Below, in pieces: positions 1 through 8,854 of a stretch of 41,220 nucleotides of DNA. The stretch comes from Paracoccaceae bacterium (GTDB lineage Bacteria; Pseudomonadota; Alphaproteobacteria; Rhodobacterales; Rhodobacteraceae), in the NCBI GenBank assembly GCA_030148225.1, contig JASBTX010000014.1:1-41220 (forward strand), written 5' to 3'. Position 1 is the stretch's first letter. The number at the start of each line of letters is the position of its first letter. The notes beneath the pieces are model-generated. The model did not search any database and was not told the origin of the DNA. It saw nothing but the letters and a program-made list of their open reading frames with translations. Made by a program: the position numbers and the translations under genes.

Positions 1-478
1 AAGGCATATCTAGCATTTCGCAGGCATGGGCCATGTCGAGGCGCAGGGCGGATTCCTCGGGCATCGGGCCCTGCGGCGGGGTCACAGGGCGACAGGTGCC
101 GGGATAGATCACGCCATCGGGCCCCAAGAGCGGCGCACCCTCTTGCGGGGCGGAGGCGGCGGCGCGAATATCGGCGCGGCTGCATGAGCATTGGTAGAGA
201 AGGCCCTGATCCCAAAGCGTTTTGAGCGCAGCGCGATAATGGGGCAGGCGGGTGGATTGGCGCAGCACGGGCCGGGGCCAGTCGAGACCGAGCCAGGTGA
301 GATCGTCGAAAATCTGCGCCTCCCATTCGGGGCGGCAGCGCGTCTGATCCAGATCGTCGATGCGCAGAAGGAAAGTCCCGCCCTCTGCCAGCGCCCGGTC
401 ATGCGCCAGCATCGCGGAATAGGCGTGCCCCAGATGCAGCGGGCCGGTCGGCGAAGGGGCAAAGCGCGTTATGAACAT
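1..478 (-). CDS. gluQ: Glutamyl-Q tRNA(Asp) synthetase, 3'-truncated by window edge
   Basis: Translating the minus strand from the ATG at 478 gives an open frame to the window edge (159 codons), beginning MFITRFAPSPTGPLHLGHAY. This is the class I GluRS-type N-terminus with the HIGH-like motif HLGH, followed by LLRIDDLDQTR, which binds the amino acid. A CSCSRAD motif followed by a YPGTC motif matches the C-x-C...Y-x3-C zinc site of GluQ-RS. GluQ-RS activates glutamate without tRNA and transfers it to queuosine-34 of tRNA(Asp). The family is about 300 residues with no anticodon-binding domain, so roughly half is present here. The start lies 11 bases after the trmFO stop, so the two tRNA-modification genes are probably cotranscribed. 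The C-terminus cannot be seen, so a truncated true GluRS is not fully excluded, but the zinc motif favours GluQ-RS. Confidence 0.9.
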   Translation of the reverse strand, partial: MFITRFAPSPTGPLHLGHAYSAMLAHDRALAEGGTFLLRIDDLDQTRCRPEWEAQIFDDLTWLGLDWPRPVLRQSTRLPHYRAALKTLWDQGLLYQCSCSRADIRAAASAPQEGAPLLGPDGVIYPGTCRPVTPPQGPMPEESALRLDMAHACEMLDMP

Positions 479-489
479 TTTTTAATGGG

Positions 490-1848
490 TTAAGAGGCAA
501 TGCTCATGTCTTGCGCGGCCAGCCAGTCGCCCCAGGCCGCCTTGGCGCGGTCGGTGTAGCCCTTGTAACGCGTGACGCGCCCGCGCCGGCCGCCTTTCAT
601 GCCATCCAGGGGGCGAAACAGGCCGAAATTCACGTTCATCGGCTGAAAGGTCTTGGCCTCGGCCCCGCCGGTGATGTGATGGATGAGCGCGCCCATCGCG
701 CTGTCCTGTGGCACGGGGGGCAGGTTTTGCCCCAGAATCTCGGCTGCGGCCAGGCGCCCCGCCAAGAGGCCCATGGCGGCGGATTCGACATAACCTTCAA
801 CCCCGGTAATCTGCCCGGCAAAGCGGATATGCGGGCGTGAACGCAGGCGCATCTGCGCGTCAAGCAGCGTCGGAGAATTGAGGAATGTGTTGCGATGGAT
901 GCCGCCCAGGCGCGCAAATTGTGCGTTCTCAAGGCCCGGAATCATTTTGAAAACAGCGGTTTGTGCGCCATATTTCATCTTGGTCTGAAAACCCACGATG
1001 TTGTAGAGCGTGCCAAGCGCATTGTCGCGGCGCAGTTGCACCACCGCATGGGGTTTGACATCTGGCGCATGCGGGTTGGTCAGGCCCACGGGTTTCATCG
1101 GGCCAAAACGCAGCGTTTCACGTCCGCGCGCGGCCATCACTTCGATCGGCAGACAGCCGTCAAAATATTTTGCCGTCTCTCCATCCCGGAACTCGGTCAT
1201 ATCGGATGACAGCAGCGCATCGATAAAGGCTTCGTACTGGTCGCGGTCCAGCGGACAGTTCAGATAGGCAGTGCGTTCCTCGGGCGTGTCGCCCTTGTCA
1301 TAGCGTGACTGGAACCACGCCTTGGTCATATCAACGCTGTCGGCATACACAATCGGCGCGATGGCATCGAAAAACGCCAACTGCGCCTTGCCCGTCTCGG
1401 TGGCGATGGCCGCCGACAATGCATCCGAGGTCAGCGGCCCGGTGGCGATGATCCACTGCCCCGCACCCGGCAGTTCGCGAATCTCGTCATGCCGGATCTC
1501 GATGCGCGGATGCGACATCAGCGCCTCGGTCACCGCGCGGGCAAAGGGATCGCGATCAACCGCCAGTGCCCCGCCCGCCGGCAGCGCGTGGCGGTCGGCC
1601 ATCGCCATGATCAGCCCGTCGGCGGCCCGCATTTCCCAATGCAAGAGACCAACCGCGTTTGACACGTCATCATCGGAACGGAAAGAGTTCGAGCAGACCA
1701 TCTCGGCCAGATCGCCGGTCTTGTGGGCAAAGGTGCCGACCTTGGGGCGCATTTCAAAAAGGCGCACATCGATGCCCGCCTCTGCCGCCTGCCAAGCCGC
1801 TTCGGACCCGGCCATGCCTCCGCCAACGATGTTGAGTACCTTATCCAT
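490..1848 (-). CDS. trmFO: TrmFO, folate/FAD-dependent tRNA (uracil-54-C5)-methyltransferase
   Basis: A 452-residue protein starting [20 protein letters not shown], with the FAD dinucleotide-binding motif GGGMAG at residues 9-14. The strongly conserved [12 protein letters not shown] segment (Cys52) and the C-terminal [10 protein letters not shown] and RYTDRA-like regions are characteristic of TrmFO, formerly called Gid. It methylates U54 in the tRNA T-loop using methylenetetrahydrofolate as carbon donor and FADH2 as reductant. Length agrees with the family (about 430-470). The start codon ATG at 1848 lies 39 bases after the stop of the upstream peroxidase gene. The larger MnmG/GidA is excluded by length and by the Cys motif. 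Confidence 0.97.
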   Translation of the reverse strand: MDKVLNIVGGGMAGSEAAWQAAEAGIDVRLFEMRPKVGTFAHKTGDLAEMVCSNSFRSDDDVSNAVGLLHWEMRAADGLIMAMADRHALPAGGALAVDRDPFARAVTEALMSHPRIEIRHDEIRELPGAGQWIIATGPLTSDALSAAIATETGKAQLAFFDAIAPIVYADSVDMTKAWFQSRYDKGDTPEERTAYLNCPLDRDQYEAFIDALLSSDMTEFRDGETAKYFDGCLPIEVMAARGRETLRFGPMKPVGLTNPHAPDVKPHAVVQLRRDNALGTLYNIVGFQTKMKYGAQTAVFKMIPGLENAQFARLGGIHRNTFLNSPTLLDAQMRLRSRPHIRFAGQITGVEGYVESAAMGLLAGRLAAAEILGQNLPPVPQDSAMGALIHHITGGAEAKTFQPMNVNFGLFRPLDGMKGGRRGRVTRYKGYTDRAKAAWGDWLAAQDMSIAS

Positions 1849-1887
1849 CCCGGCGATCTATGCGACCTTGCCCCGGTTGAAAAGGCC

Positions 1888-3240
1888 TCAGGTCGGGGGC
1901 AGCGTATCCAGCGCAAGCCCGCTCGGTACAGACCGGGGAACGCCCAGCCGTCCCCTGAGCGGCGTCGGGTCGGTCAGGGCCTGCAGAAAGGCCACCAGAT
2001 CGGCGACATCCGCATCGCTCAGCGACACGGGCCGGATTTCCGACGCGGCGGCGATGCGCAGCAATTCCTCCAGATCATTCAGCGCCAGCGTATCGTCAAT
2101 GCCCACCTTCATCTCATGCAGGCGCGCCTCGCGGTAATTATAAAGCGCAAGCGAGCGCAGCGGATCGGCGTGATGGCGGATCATCGCATCCAGCGTCGCA
2201 AAGGCACCGTCATGGCCATAAGGCGCGGTGGCCGCGACATTTCGCAGGCTGGGGGTGCGAAACCGGTACATATCCTCGGGCGCGCCTGTCACCATCTCGC
2301 GCCCGCTGTCGCCATAGAACAGATGGTCCGATCCCTTGCCCGGCCCGAACTGGGGGACGGCAATCGCATAAAATGACTGATCGGTCTGGAACGGACCCGC
2401 GTGGCAACTGCTGCAATTGGCCTGACCATAGAAAAGATCCATGCCGCGTTTCGCACTGGCATCCAGCGCCGTCACATCGCCACCGAGATAGGCGTCAAAG
2501 GGGCTGTTGGTGGCGCGAAACTCGAAGGCGATGAAATCGGCAATCGACATGGCAATGTCGGAAAAGTGTATGGGCCTGCCCGGGCCAAGCACTTTGTCAA
2601 AGGCCGCGCGATACTCGGCAATTGCGCCCACCCGCGCCGCCAAAAGTGCCCATGCACCCCGGTCGCCACGGATCAGGCCATCGGCCACGGCATCGGCAAT
2701 CTCGTTTTCGCCGGGATGGCCGGCCATCTCGTCAGGTGAAAGAACGGGCAGCATGGCCTGCGCCGACAATGCGTTCCTGACCGGTCGTTCCAGCGCGCGG
2801 CCCAAAGGCATGCGAAAACCCATCGGCGCGCCATCCTGTTTCTGAACCCTGCCGTCATGGAACATGACCGTGAATTCCGTGGCACCAAGATTAAAGAGTG
2901 CCGGTGCGTTGCGCGGAATGCGCGCGACCGGCGCATTGGCGGGGTTGGCGCTGCGAAGCGGGCCCAGCCCGACGCCGCCTTCGCCCATCGAGAGCGACAT
3001 CCCGTCCGATGTGCCGAAAGCCGGGTGATGACAGGTCGCGCAGGCGATATTGCGATTGCCTGACAGGATGGGATCGTAAAATAGGTTTCGCCCCAGCGCG
3101 ACCGACAGCGGATTCAGTTCGATGAAACTCTCGTCGGTCACGGGCAGGGGCAGCACCGGGTCTGCCGTCTGTGCCGTAGCAGCCAGGGGGGCCATCCCCA
3201 GCCCCGTGATCAGCCCCGCAACAAGCGATAGATGCCTCAT
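1888..3240 (-). CDS. Periplasmic di-heme cytochrome c peroxidase (CcpA/MauG family)
   Basis: A 450-residue protein with a Sec signal peptide (residues 1-23, ending near ATAQT). Two c-type heme-binding motifs are visible: CATCH at 67-71 and CSSCH at 276-280. This two-domain arrangement and length fit the bacterial di-heme peroxidase/MauG superfamily, which reduces hydrogen peroxide or oxidises a protein partner in the periplasm. The segment between the motifs contains the family's usual NAPALFNLG and MFHDGRVQ. It is placed between a VOC-protein gene and trmFO. No cytochrome donor or cytochrome-maturation gene is beside it, so its electron partner is unknown. The upstream 145 bp contains a DnaA-box cluster (see findings). 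A true peroxidase cannot be told from a MauG-like oxidase by sequence reading alone. Confidence 0.88.
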   Translation of the reverse strand: MRHLSLVAGLITGLGMAPLAATAQTADPVLPLPVTDESFIELNPLSVALGRNLFYDPILSGNRNIACATCHHPAFGTSDGMSLSMGEGGVGLGPLRSANPANAPVARIPRNAPALFNLGATEFTVMFHDGRVQKQDGAPMGFRMPLGRALERPVRNALSAQAMLPVLSPDEMAGHPGENEIADAVADGLIRGDRGAWALLAARVGAIAEYRAAFDKVLGPGRPIHFSDIAMSIADFIAFEFRATNSPFDAYLGGDVTALDASAKRGMDLFYGQANCSSCHAGPFQTDQSFYAIAVPQFGPGKGSDHLFYGDSGREMVTGAPEDMYRFRTPSLRNVAATAPYGHDGAFATLDAMIRHHADPLRSLALYNYREARLHEMKVGIDDTLALNDLEELLRIAAASEIRPVSLSDADVADLVAFLQALTDPTPLRGRLGVPRSVPSGLALDTLPPT

Positions 3241-3256
3241 CTCAAACCTCTGGCGC

Positions 3257-3380
3257 TGTGGAAAACCGGTATCCGTGGCCGCATTCTAGCCACAATCCGC
3301 GCCTGCGATTAGCCGCTCAATCGGAAACTCAGTGTTTCCCGGCAATTTTATCCACAGAACGAGCCACAGGTTTGTCCACA
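3257..3380. promoter_or_regulatory. Cluster of three DnaA-box-like 9-mers
   Basis: One perfect DnaA box, TTATCCACA, is at 3348-3356. TTGTCCACA at 3372-3380 has one mismatch in the same orientation, and TGTGGAAAA at 3257-3265 is a one-mismatch box in reverse orientation. All lie in the 145-bp gap upstream of the peroxidase gene. Whether DnaA binds is inferred; the cluster could be a DnaA-titrating or DnaA-regulated site, or part of an origin. There is no dnaA, dnaN or parAB nearby. Confidence 0.4.
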
Positions 3381-3385
3381 GGCGC

Positions 3386-3799
3386 TCAGCCTTGCGGTGG
3401 GTGATATTCGATCAGATCCCAGCGATTGCCATAGAGGTCGCGAAATACGGCTACGGTGCCGTAGGGCTCGCGGCGTGGCTCCTCTTCGAATGCGACGCCA
3501 GCGGCAATCATCCGCGCGTGCTGCGCATCGAAATCATCGGTCGAGAGGAAAAACGCCACCCGCCCGGCCGCCTGATCACCGATACCGGCCTCTTGGTCCC
3601 GCACCGCCCGTGCCAGCAGCATACGGGTTTCGGCACCGGGTTCAGCAGCCATGACCACCCAGCGTTTGTCCCCCTGTGGCAAATCCTCGATCAGATGAAA
3701 GCCAAGCGCCTTTTCAAACCAAGCAATAGCCTCGTCATAGTCGCGCACCAGATAGGTCACCAGCGATATCCGGCAGCTCACCATAGGATTCAGGCCCAT
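3386..3799 (-). CDS. VOC-superfamily (glyoxalase/bleomycin-resistance fold) protein
   Basis: A 137-residue single-module protein with the vicinal-oxygen-chelate pattern: a first beta strand SLVTYLVRDYDEAIAWFEKA leading to LGFHLIED, and a C-terminal strand FRDLYGNRWDLIEYH. The acidic and histidine side chains typical of metal binding lie in the last strand. Members are small dioxygenase, glyoxalase or resistance proteins and the substrate cannot be deduced here. It follows gyrA by 46 bases on the same strand and may be transcribed with it. No clear ribosome binding site precedes ATG 3799; Met6 at 3784 is an alternative start. Confidence 0.8.
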   Translation of the reverse strand: MGLNPMVSCRISLVTYLVRDYDEAIAWFEKALGFHLIEDLPQGDKRWVVMAAEPGAETRMLLARAVRDQEAGIGDQAAGRVAFFLSTDDFDAQHARMIAAGVAFEEEPRREPYGTVAVFRDLYGNRWDLIEYHPPQG

Positions 3800-3845
3800 T
3801 TACCGGCTAGAGGTGAGGCATTAAGATTGCCGGACATCACGTTGA

Positions 3846-6575
3846 TCAGTCGTCATCTTTTTCGTCTTCGCCCTGATCGGCGATCCATGCCACCGAGACG
3901 ACGCTTTCACCTTCCCCGGTGTCGAACACCTTGACGCCCCCGGCGCTGCGCGAACGGAACGAAATGCCGTCAACCGGGCAACGGATTGACTGGCCGGTCG
4001 AGGTGGCCAGCATGATCTGGTCGTCCATCTCGACCGGGAAAGACGCCACCAGACGACCGCCGCGCATCGCCTTGTCGATGGCCGCGACACCCATGCCGCC
4101 GCGCCCGCGCACCGGATAGTCATGCGAGGAAGAGAGCTTGCCTGTACCGCCCGCCGTGATCGTCAGGATCAGGTCTTCGGCGGCTGACATCTCGGCATAG
4201 CGCTCGGGGGACAGGGCGACATCGGCCACCTGCTCCTCGTCTTCGGCACCGCCATCATCGCCTTGCCCGGCAACCGCGCGGCGCATCTTGAGGTAGGCGG
4301 CGCGTTCTTCGGGTGACGCGACGAAATGACGGATCACCGCCATCGACACGACCTTGTCATCGCCGCTCAGCTTCACGCCGCGCACGCCGGTGGAATCGCG
4401 CCCCTTGAACACGCGCACATCGGTTGAGGGGAAACGGATGGCGCGGCCGGATGCCGTCACCAGCATGACATCGTCATCTTCATTGCAAATCCGGGCATTT
4501 ACAAGGTTAACCTCATCCGGAAGCTTCATCGCGATCTTGCCGTTCGCACGGACATTCGTGAAATCGCTCAGCGCGTTGCGGCGCACATCGCCCGCATCCG
4601 TGGCAAAGACGATCTGCAGATCGCCCCAATCCTCTTCATCAGCGTCAACCGGCATGATGGCAGCGATGGAAACCCCCTGCGGGATCGGCAGAATATTCAC
4701 GATCGCCTTGCCCTTTGCCGTACGTCCGCCCTGCGGCAGGCGCCAGGTTTTCAGCTTGTAGACCATCCCGTCGGTGGTAAAGAACAAGAGCTGCGTATGC
4801 GTGTTGGCAACAAAGAGCGTGGTGACCACGTCCTCTTCCTTGGTCTGCATGCCTGCGAGACCCTTGCCGCCGCGCCGCTGCGCACGGAAATCAGCCAGCA
4901 CAGTACGCTTGATATATCCGCCCGAAGTCACGGTCACGACCATGTCTTCCTGTTCGATCAGGTCTTCGTCCAGCATATCGCCGGACCATTCGACGATCTC
5001 GGTTCTGCGCGGCACCGCGAACTGGTCTTTGACCTCTTGCAACTCGGCGGCGATGATGCCCATGATCCGTTCGCGGCTGGCAAGAATTTCCAAGTATTCC
5101 CTGATCTTTGCAGCAAGTTCCTGAAGTTCGTCCGTGACCTCTTTGACCCCGATCTGGGTCAGGCGCTGCAGCCTGAGTTCAAGGATTGCACGCGCCTGGG
5201 TTTCCGAGAGGTTATAGGTCCCGTCCGGGTTGGCGCGGTGGGTCGGATCATCGATCAGATTGATGTATTCGATGATGTCGCCCGCAGGCCAGCGGCGGGT
5301 CATCAGCTTTTCGCGGGCCTCGGCAGGATCGACAGAGGAACGGATCGTGGCCACGATCTCATCCACGTTCGATACCGCTACTGCGAGGCCACACAGGATA
5401 TGGCTGCGCTCGCGGGCCTTGCGCAGGTCATAGGCCGTTCGACGCGCAACAACTTCCTCGCGGAAGTCTATGAAAGACGTCAGAAATTTCCTAAGCGTCA
5501 ATTGCTCGGGCCGACCGCCGTTCAGGGCCAGCATGTTGCAGCCGAACGAGGTTTGCATCGGCGTAAAGCGGTAAAGCTGGTTCAGCACAACCTCGGCTGT
5601 GGCGTCGCGTTTCAGCTCGATCACCACCCGCACGCCCGCGCGGTCGCTTTCGTCCTGAACATGGGCGATGCCTTCGATCCGCTTGTCACGCGCCGCCTCG
5701 GCGATCTTTTCGATCATCGAGGCCTTGTTCACCTGATAGGGGATTTCATCGATAATGATGGCCCAGCGGTCCTTGCGCAGCTCTTCCACCCGCGTGCGGG
5801 AGCGGATGATCACCGAGCCGCGGCCTTCGATATAGGCCTTGCGCGCACCCGACCGCCCCAGCATCAGCCCGCCCGTGGGAAAATCGGGCCCGGGCACATA
5901 GGCGATCAGTTGTTCCGAAGTCAGGTCGGGATCATCGATCAGCGCCAGCGTCGCATCGATCACCTCGCCCAGGTTATGCGGCGGGATATTGGTGGCCATG
6001 CCGACGGCGATGCCGCCCGCCCCGTTGACCAGCATGTTGGGGAACCGCGCCGGCAGTACCGTGGGTTCACGGTCCTTGCCGTCGTAATTGTCCTGAAAAT
6101 CGACGGTGTCCTTTTCGATATCCGACAGGAGCGCCGTGGCGGGCTTGTCCATCCGCACCTCGGTATAGCGCATCGCCGCCGGATTATCCCCGTCCATGGA
6201 GCCGAAATTGCCCTGTCCGTCCAAAAGCGGCAGCGACATCGAGAAATCCTGCGCCATGCGCACAAGCGCGTCATAAATGGCCCCGTCGCCATGCGGGTGG
6301 TATTTACCCATCACATCGCCAACCGGACGGGCCGATTTGCGATAGCTCTTGTCATGGGTATTTCCAGTCTCGTGCATCGCATAGAGGATGCGCCGGTGCA
6401 CAGGTTTCAGCCCGTCGCGCAGGTCCGGAATCGCCCGGCTGACGATAACCGACATCGCATAGTCCAGATACGAGGTCCGCATCTCGTCGACAATCGACAC
6501 TGACGGCCCGTCATAAGCGGGCCTTGATGGTGGAATATCATCAGTAGATTCAGGGGGTTCCAGATCGTCGCTCAA
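3846..6575 (-). CDS. gyrA: DNA gyrase subunit A
   Basis: A 909-residue protein with the breakage-reunion domain ([20 protein letters not shown] from residue 35) and catalytic Tyr137 in AAMRYTE. The GyrA-box QRRGGKG marks the C-terminal DNA-wrapping domain and separates it from ParC. It works with GyrB to introduce negative supercoils. The quinolone region reads [10 protein letters not shown]: Gly98 occupies the E. coli Ser83 position and Asp102 the Asp87 position. The start is TTG at 6573-6575, immediately preceded by an in-frame TAG, so no upstream start exists. A GTG at codon 26 is possible but would shorten the N-terminus. An acidic insert with the sequence [14 protein letters not shown] sits in the C-terminal domain. 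A good promoter precedes the gene. Confidence 0.98.
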   Translation of the reverse strand: MSDDLEPPESTDDIPPSRPAYDGPSVSIVDEMRTSYLDYAMSVIVSRAIPDLRDGLKPVHRRILYAMHETGNTHDKSYRKSARPVGDVMGKYHPHGDGAIYDALVRMAQDFSMSLPLLDGQGNFGSMDGDNPAAMRYTEVRMDKPATALLSDIEKDTVDFQDNYDGKDREPTVLPARFPNMLVNGAGGIAVGMATNIPPHNLGEVIDATLALIDDPDLTSEQLIAYVPGPDFPTGGLMLGRSGARKAYIEGRGSVIIRSRTRVEELRKDRWAIIIDEIPYQVNKASMIEKIAEAARDKRIEGIAHVQDESDRAGVRVVIELKRDATAEVVLNQLYRFTPMQTSFGCNMLALNGGRPEQLTLRKFLTSFIDFREEVVARRTAYDLRKARERSHILCGLAVAVSNVDEIVATIRSSVDPAEAREKLMTRRWPAGDIIEYINLIDDPTHRANPDGTYNLSETQARAILELRLQRLTQIGVKEVTDELQELAAKIREYLEILASRERIMGIIAAELQEVKDQFAVPRRTEIVEWSGDMLDEDLIEQEDMVVTVTSGGYIKRTVLADFRAQRRGGKGLAGMQTKEEDVVTTLFVANTHTQLLFFTTDGMVYKLKTWRLPQGGRTAKGKAIVNILPIPQGVSIAAIMPVDADEEDWGDLQIVFATDAGDVRRNALSDFTNVRANGKIAMKLPDEVNLVNARICNEDDDVMLVTASGRAIRFPSTDVRVFKGRDSTGVRGVKLSGDDKVVSMAVIRHFVASPEERAAYLKMRRAVAGQGDDGGAEDEEQVADVALSPERYAEMSAAEDLILTITAGGTGKLSSSHDYPVRGRGGMGVAAIDKAMRGGRLVASFPVEMDDQIMLATSTGQSIRCPVDGISFRSRSAGGVKVFDTGEGESVVSVAWIADQGEDEKDDD

Positions 6576-6618
6576 CTAGTTTACCGCTCTTGTTCTCGGA
6601 CAGGTTTTCGTTGCGGAT

Positions 6619-6646
6619 AGTATAGCAGAGACGTCGCCCGGTGCAA
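6619..6646 (-). promoter_or_regulatory. Sigma-70-type promoter of gyrA
   Basis: On the minus strand TTGCAC (-35, 6641-6646) is followed by a 16-bp spacer and TATACT (-10, 6619-6624), about 44 bases before the gyrA TTG start. Both hexamers are close to consensus. Transcription is inferred. Confidence 0.6.
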
Positions 6647-6678
6647 ACAGGAACCCGGCTGCGGGCAGGCCCCGGGCG

Positions 6679-7140
6679 CTATATCCGTTTGGTCATCGCC
6701 ATCAGCCAGATCAGCGCCAGCGCAAATGACAACACCGCGTTCCATGACGCCATCGAGAGCCCCCACATCTGCCAGGCGATCTCATCGCAGCGGACGACCG
6801 GAGCGGCGAGAATCTGGTCCATCAGTTCCTCGACCGAGAGGCCGGTGATATCGCCGGCGCTACAGGTGGTCGGCCCCTGCCACCAAAGCTGTTCAACCCC
6901 GGTATGATAGACGCCGATTCCGGCGCTGGTCAGCGCCGCCGACATGCCCAGAAACGGCAGAAGCCGGCCGGGAAATGCCAATGCAACGACACCGATCACG
7001 ATTGCCACACCATGTGGCCAGCGCTGCCAGATACAAAGCTTGCAGGGTGCAAGACCCCCCAGATATTGAAAGGCAAACGCCCCGCCAAGCAGGGCAGCCG
7101 ATCCGAATATCGCAAGTTTTATCAGGCTATTGCGCGTCAT
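6679..7140 (-). CDS. dsbB: DsbB-family disulfide bond formation membrane protein
   Basis: A 153-residue hydrophobic protein with four predicted membrane helices. Two periplasmic cysteine pairs are visible: CKLC at 33-36 after the first helix, and Cys93 with Cys118 in the second loop (TTCS and VRCDE). This is the DsbB layout, which reoxidises DsbA and passes electrons to quinone. The Trp-Gln-Arg-Trp after the first pair also fits. The start lies three bases after the stop of the YqaA-like gene, so the two are cotranscribed. No dsbA gene is present in the window, so the exact partner is unknown. Confidence 0.88.
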   Translation of the reverse strand: MTRNSLIKLAIFGSAALLGGAFAFQYLGGLAPCKLCIWQRWPHGVAIVIGVVALAFPGRLLPFLGMSAALTSAGIGVYHTGVEQLWWQGPTTCSAGDITGLSVEELMDQILAAPVVRCDEIAWQMWGLSMASWNAVLSFALALIWLMAMTKRI

Positions 7141-7143
7141 ATC

Positions 7144-7722
7144 TCACATGAATCTGATGGCATAGAACCCACCCAGCAGCAAAATGGCAAAGATGGTGAA
7201 CATCAGGCCCAGCCGCCGCTCGATGAAATCGCGGATCGGCTCACCAAATTTCCAGAGAAGCGCGGCGACGATGAAAAACCGCAGCCCGCGCGCCACGATG
7301 CTGGCCAGAATGAAGACAGGCAGCGACAGCGCGGTTGCGCCCGACAGAATGGTGATGACCTTGTAGGGAAAGGGCGTGATCCCCGCCATCAGCACCGCCC
7401 AGGCGCCCCAGTCATTGTAGGTGGCGGCAAATTCGTCGAAATATTTTGTCTTGCCGTAAAATTCGAGTACCGGCTGACCGACGCTGTCAAAAAGCACCGC
7501 ACCGATGAAATAACCCAGAAGGCCGCCCAGAACCGAACAAACCAGCGCCACACCCGCGATAAGCCATGCGCGCGACGGACGGGCGATGATCATTGGGATC
7601 ATCAGGATGTCGGGCGGAATGGGAAAGACCGAGCTTTCGACAAAGGCAACGATGGCGAGCGCCCAGAGCGCATGCGGGCTTTGGGCCAGTCCAAGTGTCC
7701 AGTCATAAAGTCGGCGCAGCAT
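7144..7722 (-). CDS. YqaA/DedA-family (SNARE-associated) membrane protein
   Basis: A 192-residue polytopic membrane protein. The segment VESSVFPIPPDILMIPMII near the N-terminus and the later ITPFPYKVITILSGA carry the conserved glycine/proline pattern of the DedA superfamily, YqaA branch. These proteins help maintain membrane lipid homeostasis and envelope integrity, and several DedA relatives flip lipids; the exact function here is unknown. A good ribosome binding site, AAAGGA (7731-7736), lies eight bases upstream of the ATG. It is first in an operon with dsbB and diverges from the ypfJ-like gene. Confidence 0.85.
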   Translation of the reverse strand: MLRRLYDWTLGLAQSPHALWALAIVAFVESSVFPIPPDILMIPMIIARPSRAWLIAGVALVCSVLGGLLGYFIGAVLFDSVGQPVLEFYGKTKYFDEFAATYNDWGAWAVLMAGITPFPYKVITILSGATALSLPVFILASIVARGLRFFIVAALLWKFGEPIRDFIERRLGLMFTIFAILLLGGFYAIRFM

Positions 7723-7784
7723 CGATAGATTCCTTTAAAATTTTTTCATCATCCAACATGCTGGCGGCGACCCGTCAAGCAACT

Positions 7785-7790
7785 TATAAT
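7785..7790 (+). promoter_or_regulatory. Possible -10 box for the zinc-peptidase gene
   Basis: A perfect TATAAT lies 34 bases before the ATG at 7825. The matching -35 region (about 7762-7767, TGGCGG-like) is poor, so this is a tentative call. On the other strand TTGACG (7773-7778) could serve as -35 for the divergent yqaA-dsbB operon, but its -10 is also poor. Confidence 0.3.
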
Positions 7791-7824
7791 GTTCGAAAAT
7801 GAAAACTGAGGGTGAGGGGCAGGT

Positions 7825-8676
7825 ATGAGGTGGCGGGGACAGCGGCGCAGCCGCAACATCGAGGATCGACGCCGTTCCGGCAGCCGTGGACGCGTCGGTC
7901 AGATCGGCGGGGTCGGGCTGATCGCCGTATTGGCGCTGGGCTATTTTCTGGGCATCGATATCACGCCGCTTTTGCAGGATGCAGCGCTCAACCAACAGCC
8001 AGCCCGGACCGCCGAACTGAGCGAAGCCGAGCGCGAGGAAGGAGAGTTCGTCTCAGCCAACCTCGCCCTGACCGAGGATATCTGGGCCGACATATTCCGC
8101 GATCAGCTGGGCGCGGAATACCGTCCGGCCACACTGGTGCTCTATTCCGGCCAGACCGACAGCCCCTGTGGAGGTGCCAGCGGTGCGACAGGCCCGTTCT
8201 ACTGCCCTGCTGACCGCAAGGCCTATCTGGATACCGCCTTTTTCAAGACGTTGCGCGACCGGCTGGGTGCCGGTGGCGATTTTGCCGCGGCCTATGTGAT
8301 CGCGCATGAGATCGCACATCACGTCCAGAACGAGATCGGCATTCTGGGCGAGGCCAACCGCCTGCGCCAGCGGGTATCGGAAGAAGACAGCAACCGGATT
8401 TCCGTCAGGCTCGAGTTGCAGGCCGATTGCCTGTCGGGGGTCTGGGCGCGCGCCGCGGATGAGCGCTTCGACATCCTGCAGCGTGGCGATCTGGGCGAGG
8501 CGCTGAATGCCGCCCGTCAGATCGGTGATGACACGCTGCAGCGCAACGCCGGTAAGGCGGTGATGCCGCATACTTTTACCCATGGCACCTCGGCCCAGCG
8601 GCAGGATTGGTTCCAGCGTGGCTTTGACAGCCGCGATATAAATTCATGCGATACGTTCGGCGCTGACGCGCTCTAG
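7825..8676 (+). CDS. YpfJ-type neutral zinc metallopeptidase family protein
   Basis: A 283-residue protein with a very basic N-terminus (RGQRRSRNIEDRR), one membrane helix (about residues 28-46), and a zinc-protease motif HEIAHH at 161-166. The LELQADCLSGVWA segment downstream supplies the expected third zinc-ligand region. This is the layout of the putative neutral zinc metallopeptidase family (YpfJ), whose substrates are poorly known. Two Cys residues in DSPCGGASGATGPFYCPAD are conserved in the family and probably form a disulfide. GAGGGG at 7814-7819 is a suitable ribosome binding site. The gene is monocistronic, with 178 bp before dctP. Confidence 0.9.
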   Translation: MRWRGQRRSRNIEDRRRSGSRGRVGQIGGVGLIAVLALGYFLGIDITPLLQDAALNQQPARTAELSEAEREEGEFVSANLALTEDIWADIFRDQLGAEYRPATLVLYSGQTDSPCGGASGATGPFYCPADRKAYLDTAFFKTLRDRLGAGGDFAAAYVIAHEIAHHVQNEIGILGEANRLRQRVSEEDSNRISVRLELQADCLSGVWARAADERFDILQRGDLGEALNAARQIGDDTLQRNAGKAVMPHTFTHGTSAQRQDWFQRGFDSRDINSCDTFGADAL

Positions 8677-8817
8677 CGATCCGGCGTCGCATTTGATGGC
8701 GCGGCGCCCGGTCTGGCGGGCAGGATGGCCATATCGCGCCCCGGCAGCAGGCCCGGCAAAGGGTATTGTCCGGGCGCGGACATGGCGTCACTATGCGGTT
8801 ACGGGTCTGGTCGAGGG

Positions 8818-8841
8818 GGTCCGGACCGGATTTCCGGAAAT
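8818..8841. promoter_or_regulatory. Adjacent perfect palindromes upstream of dctP, possible operator
   Basis: GGTCCGGACC (8818-8827) and ATTTCCGGAAAT (8830-8841) are two perfect palindromes separated by two bases. They end three bases before the dctP ribosome binding site (AGGGAG, 8844-8849). TCCGGA recurs at 8820 and 8833, thirteen bases apart. They probably mark a regulator site or a leader element. The binding protein is unknown, and the motif differs from the GntR-type site at 13392. Confidence 0.35.
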
Positions 8842-8854
8842 ACAGGGAGTATGA

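Noticed and set aside
4797..6503. A 568-codon open frame on the plus strand opposite gyrA
   Set aside because: It is antisense to a certain gyrA, is rich in His, Arg and Gln as expected of a reverse frame of a GC-rich gene, and shows no known fold.
6904..7728. A 274-codon plus-strand frame opposite dsbB and the YqaA-like gene
   Set aside because: Antisense shadow; both minus-strand genes have good family motifs and ribosome binding sites.
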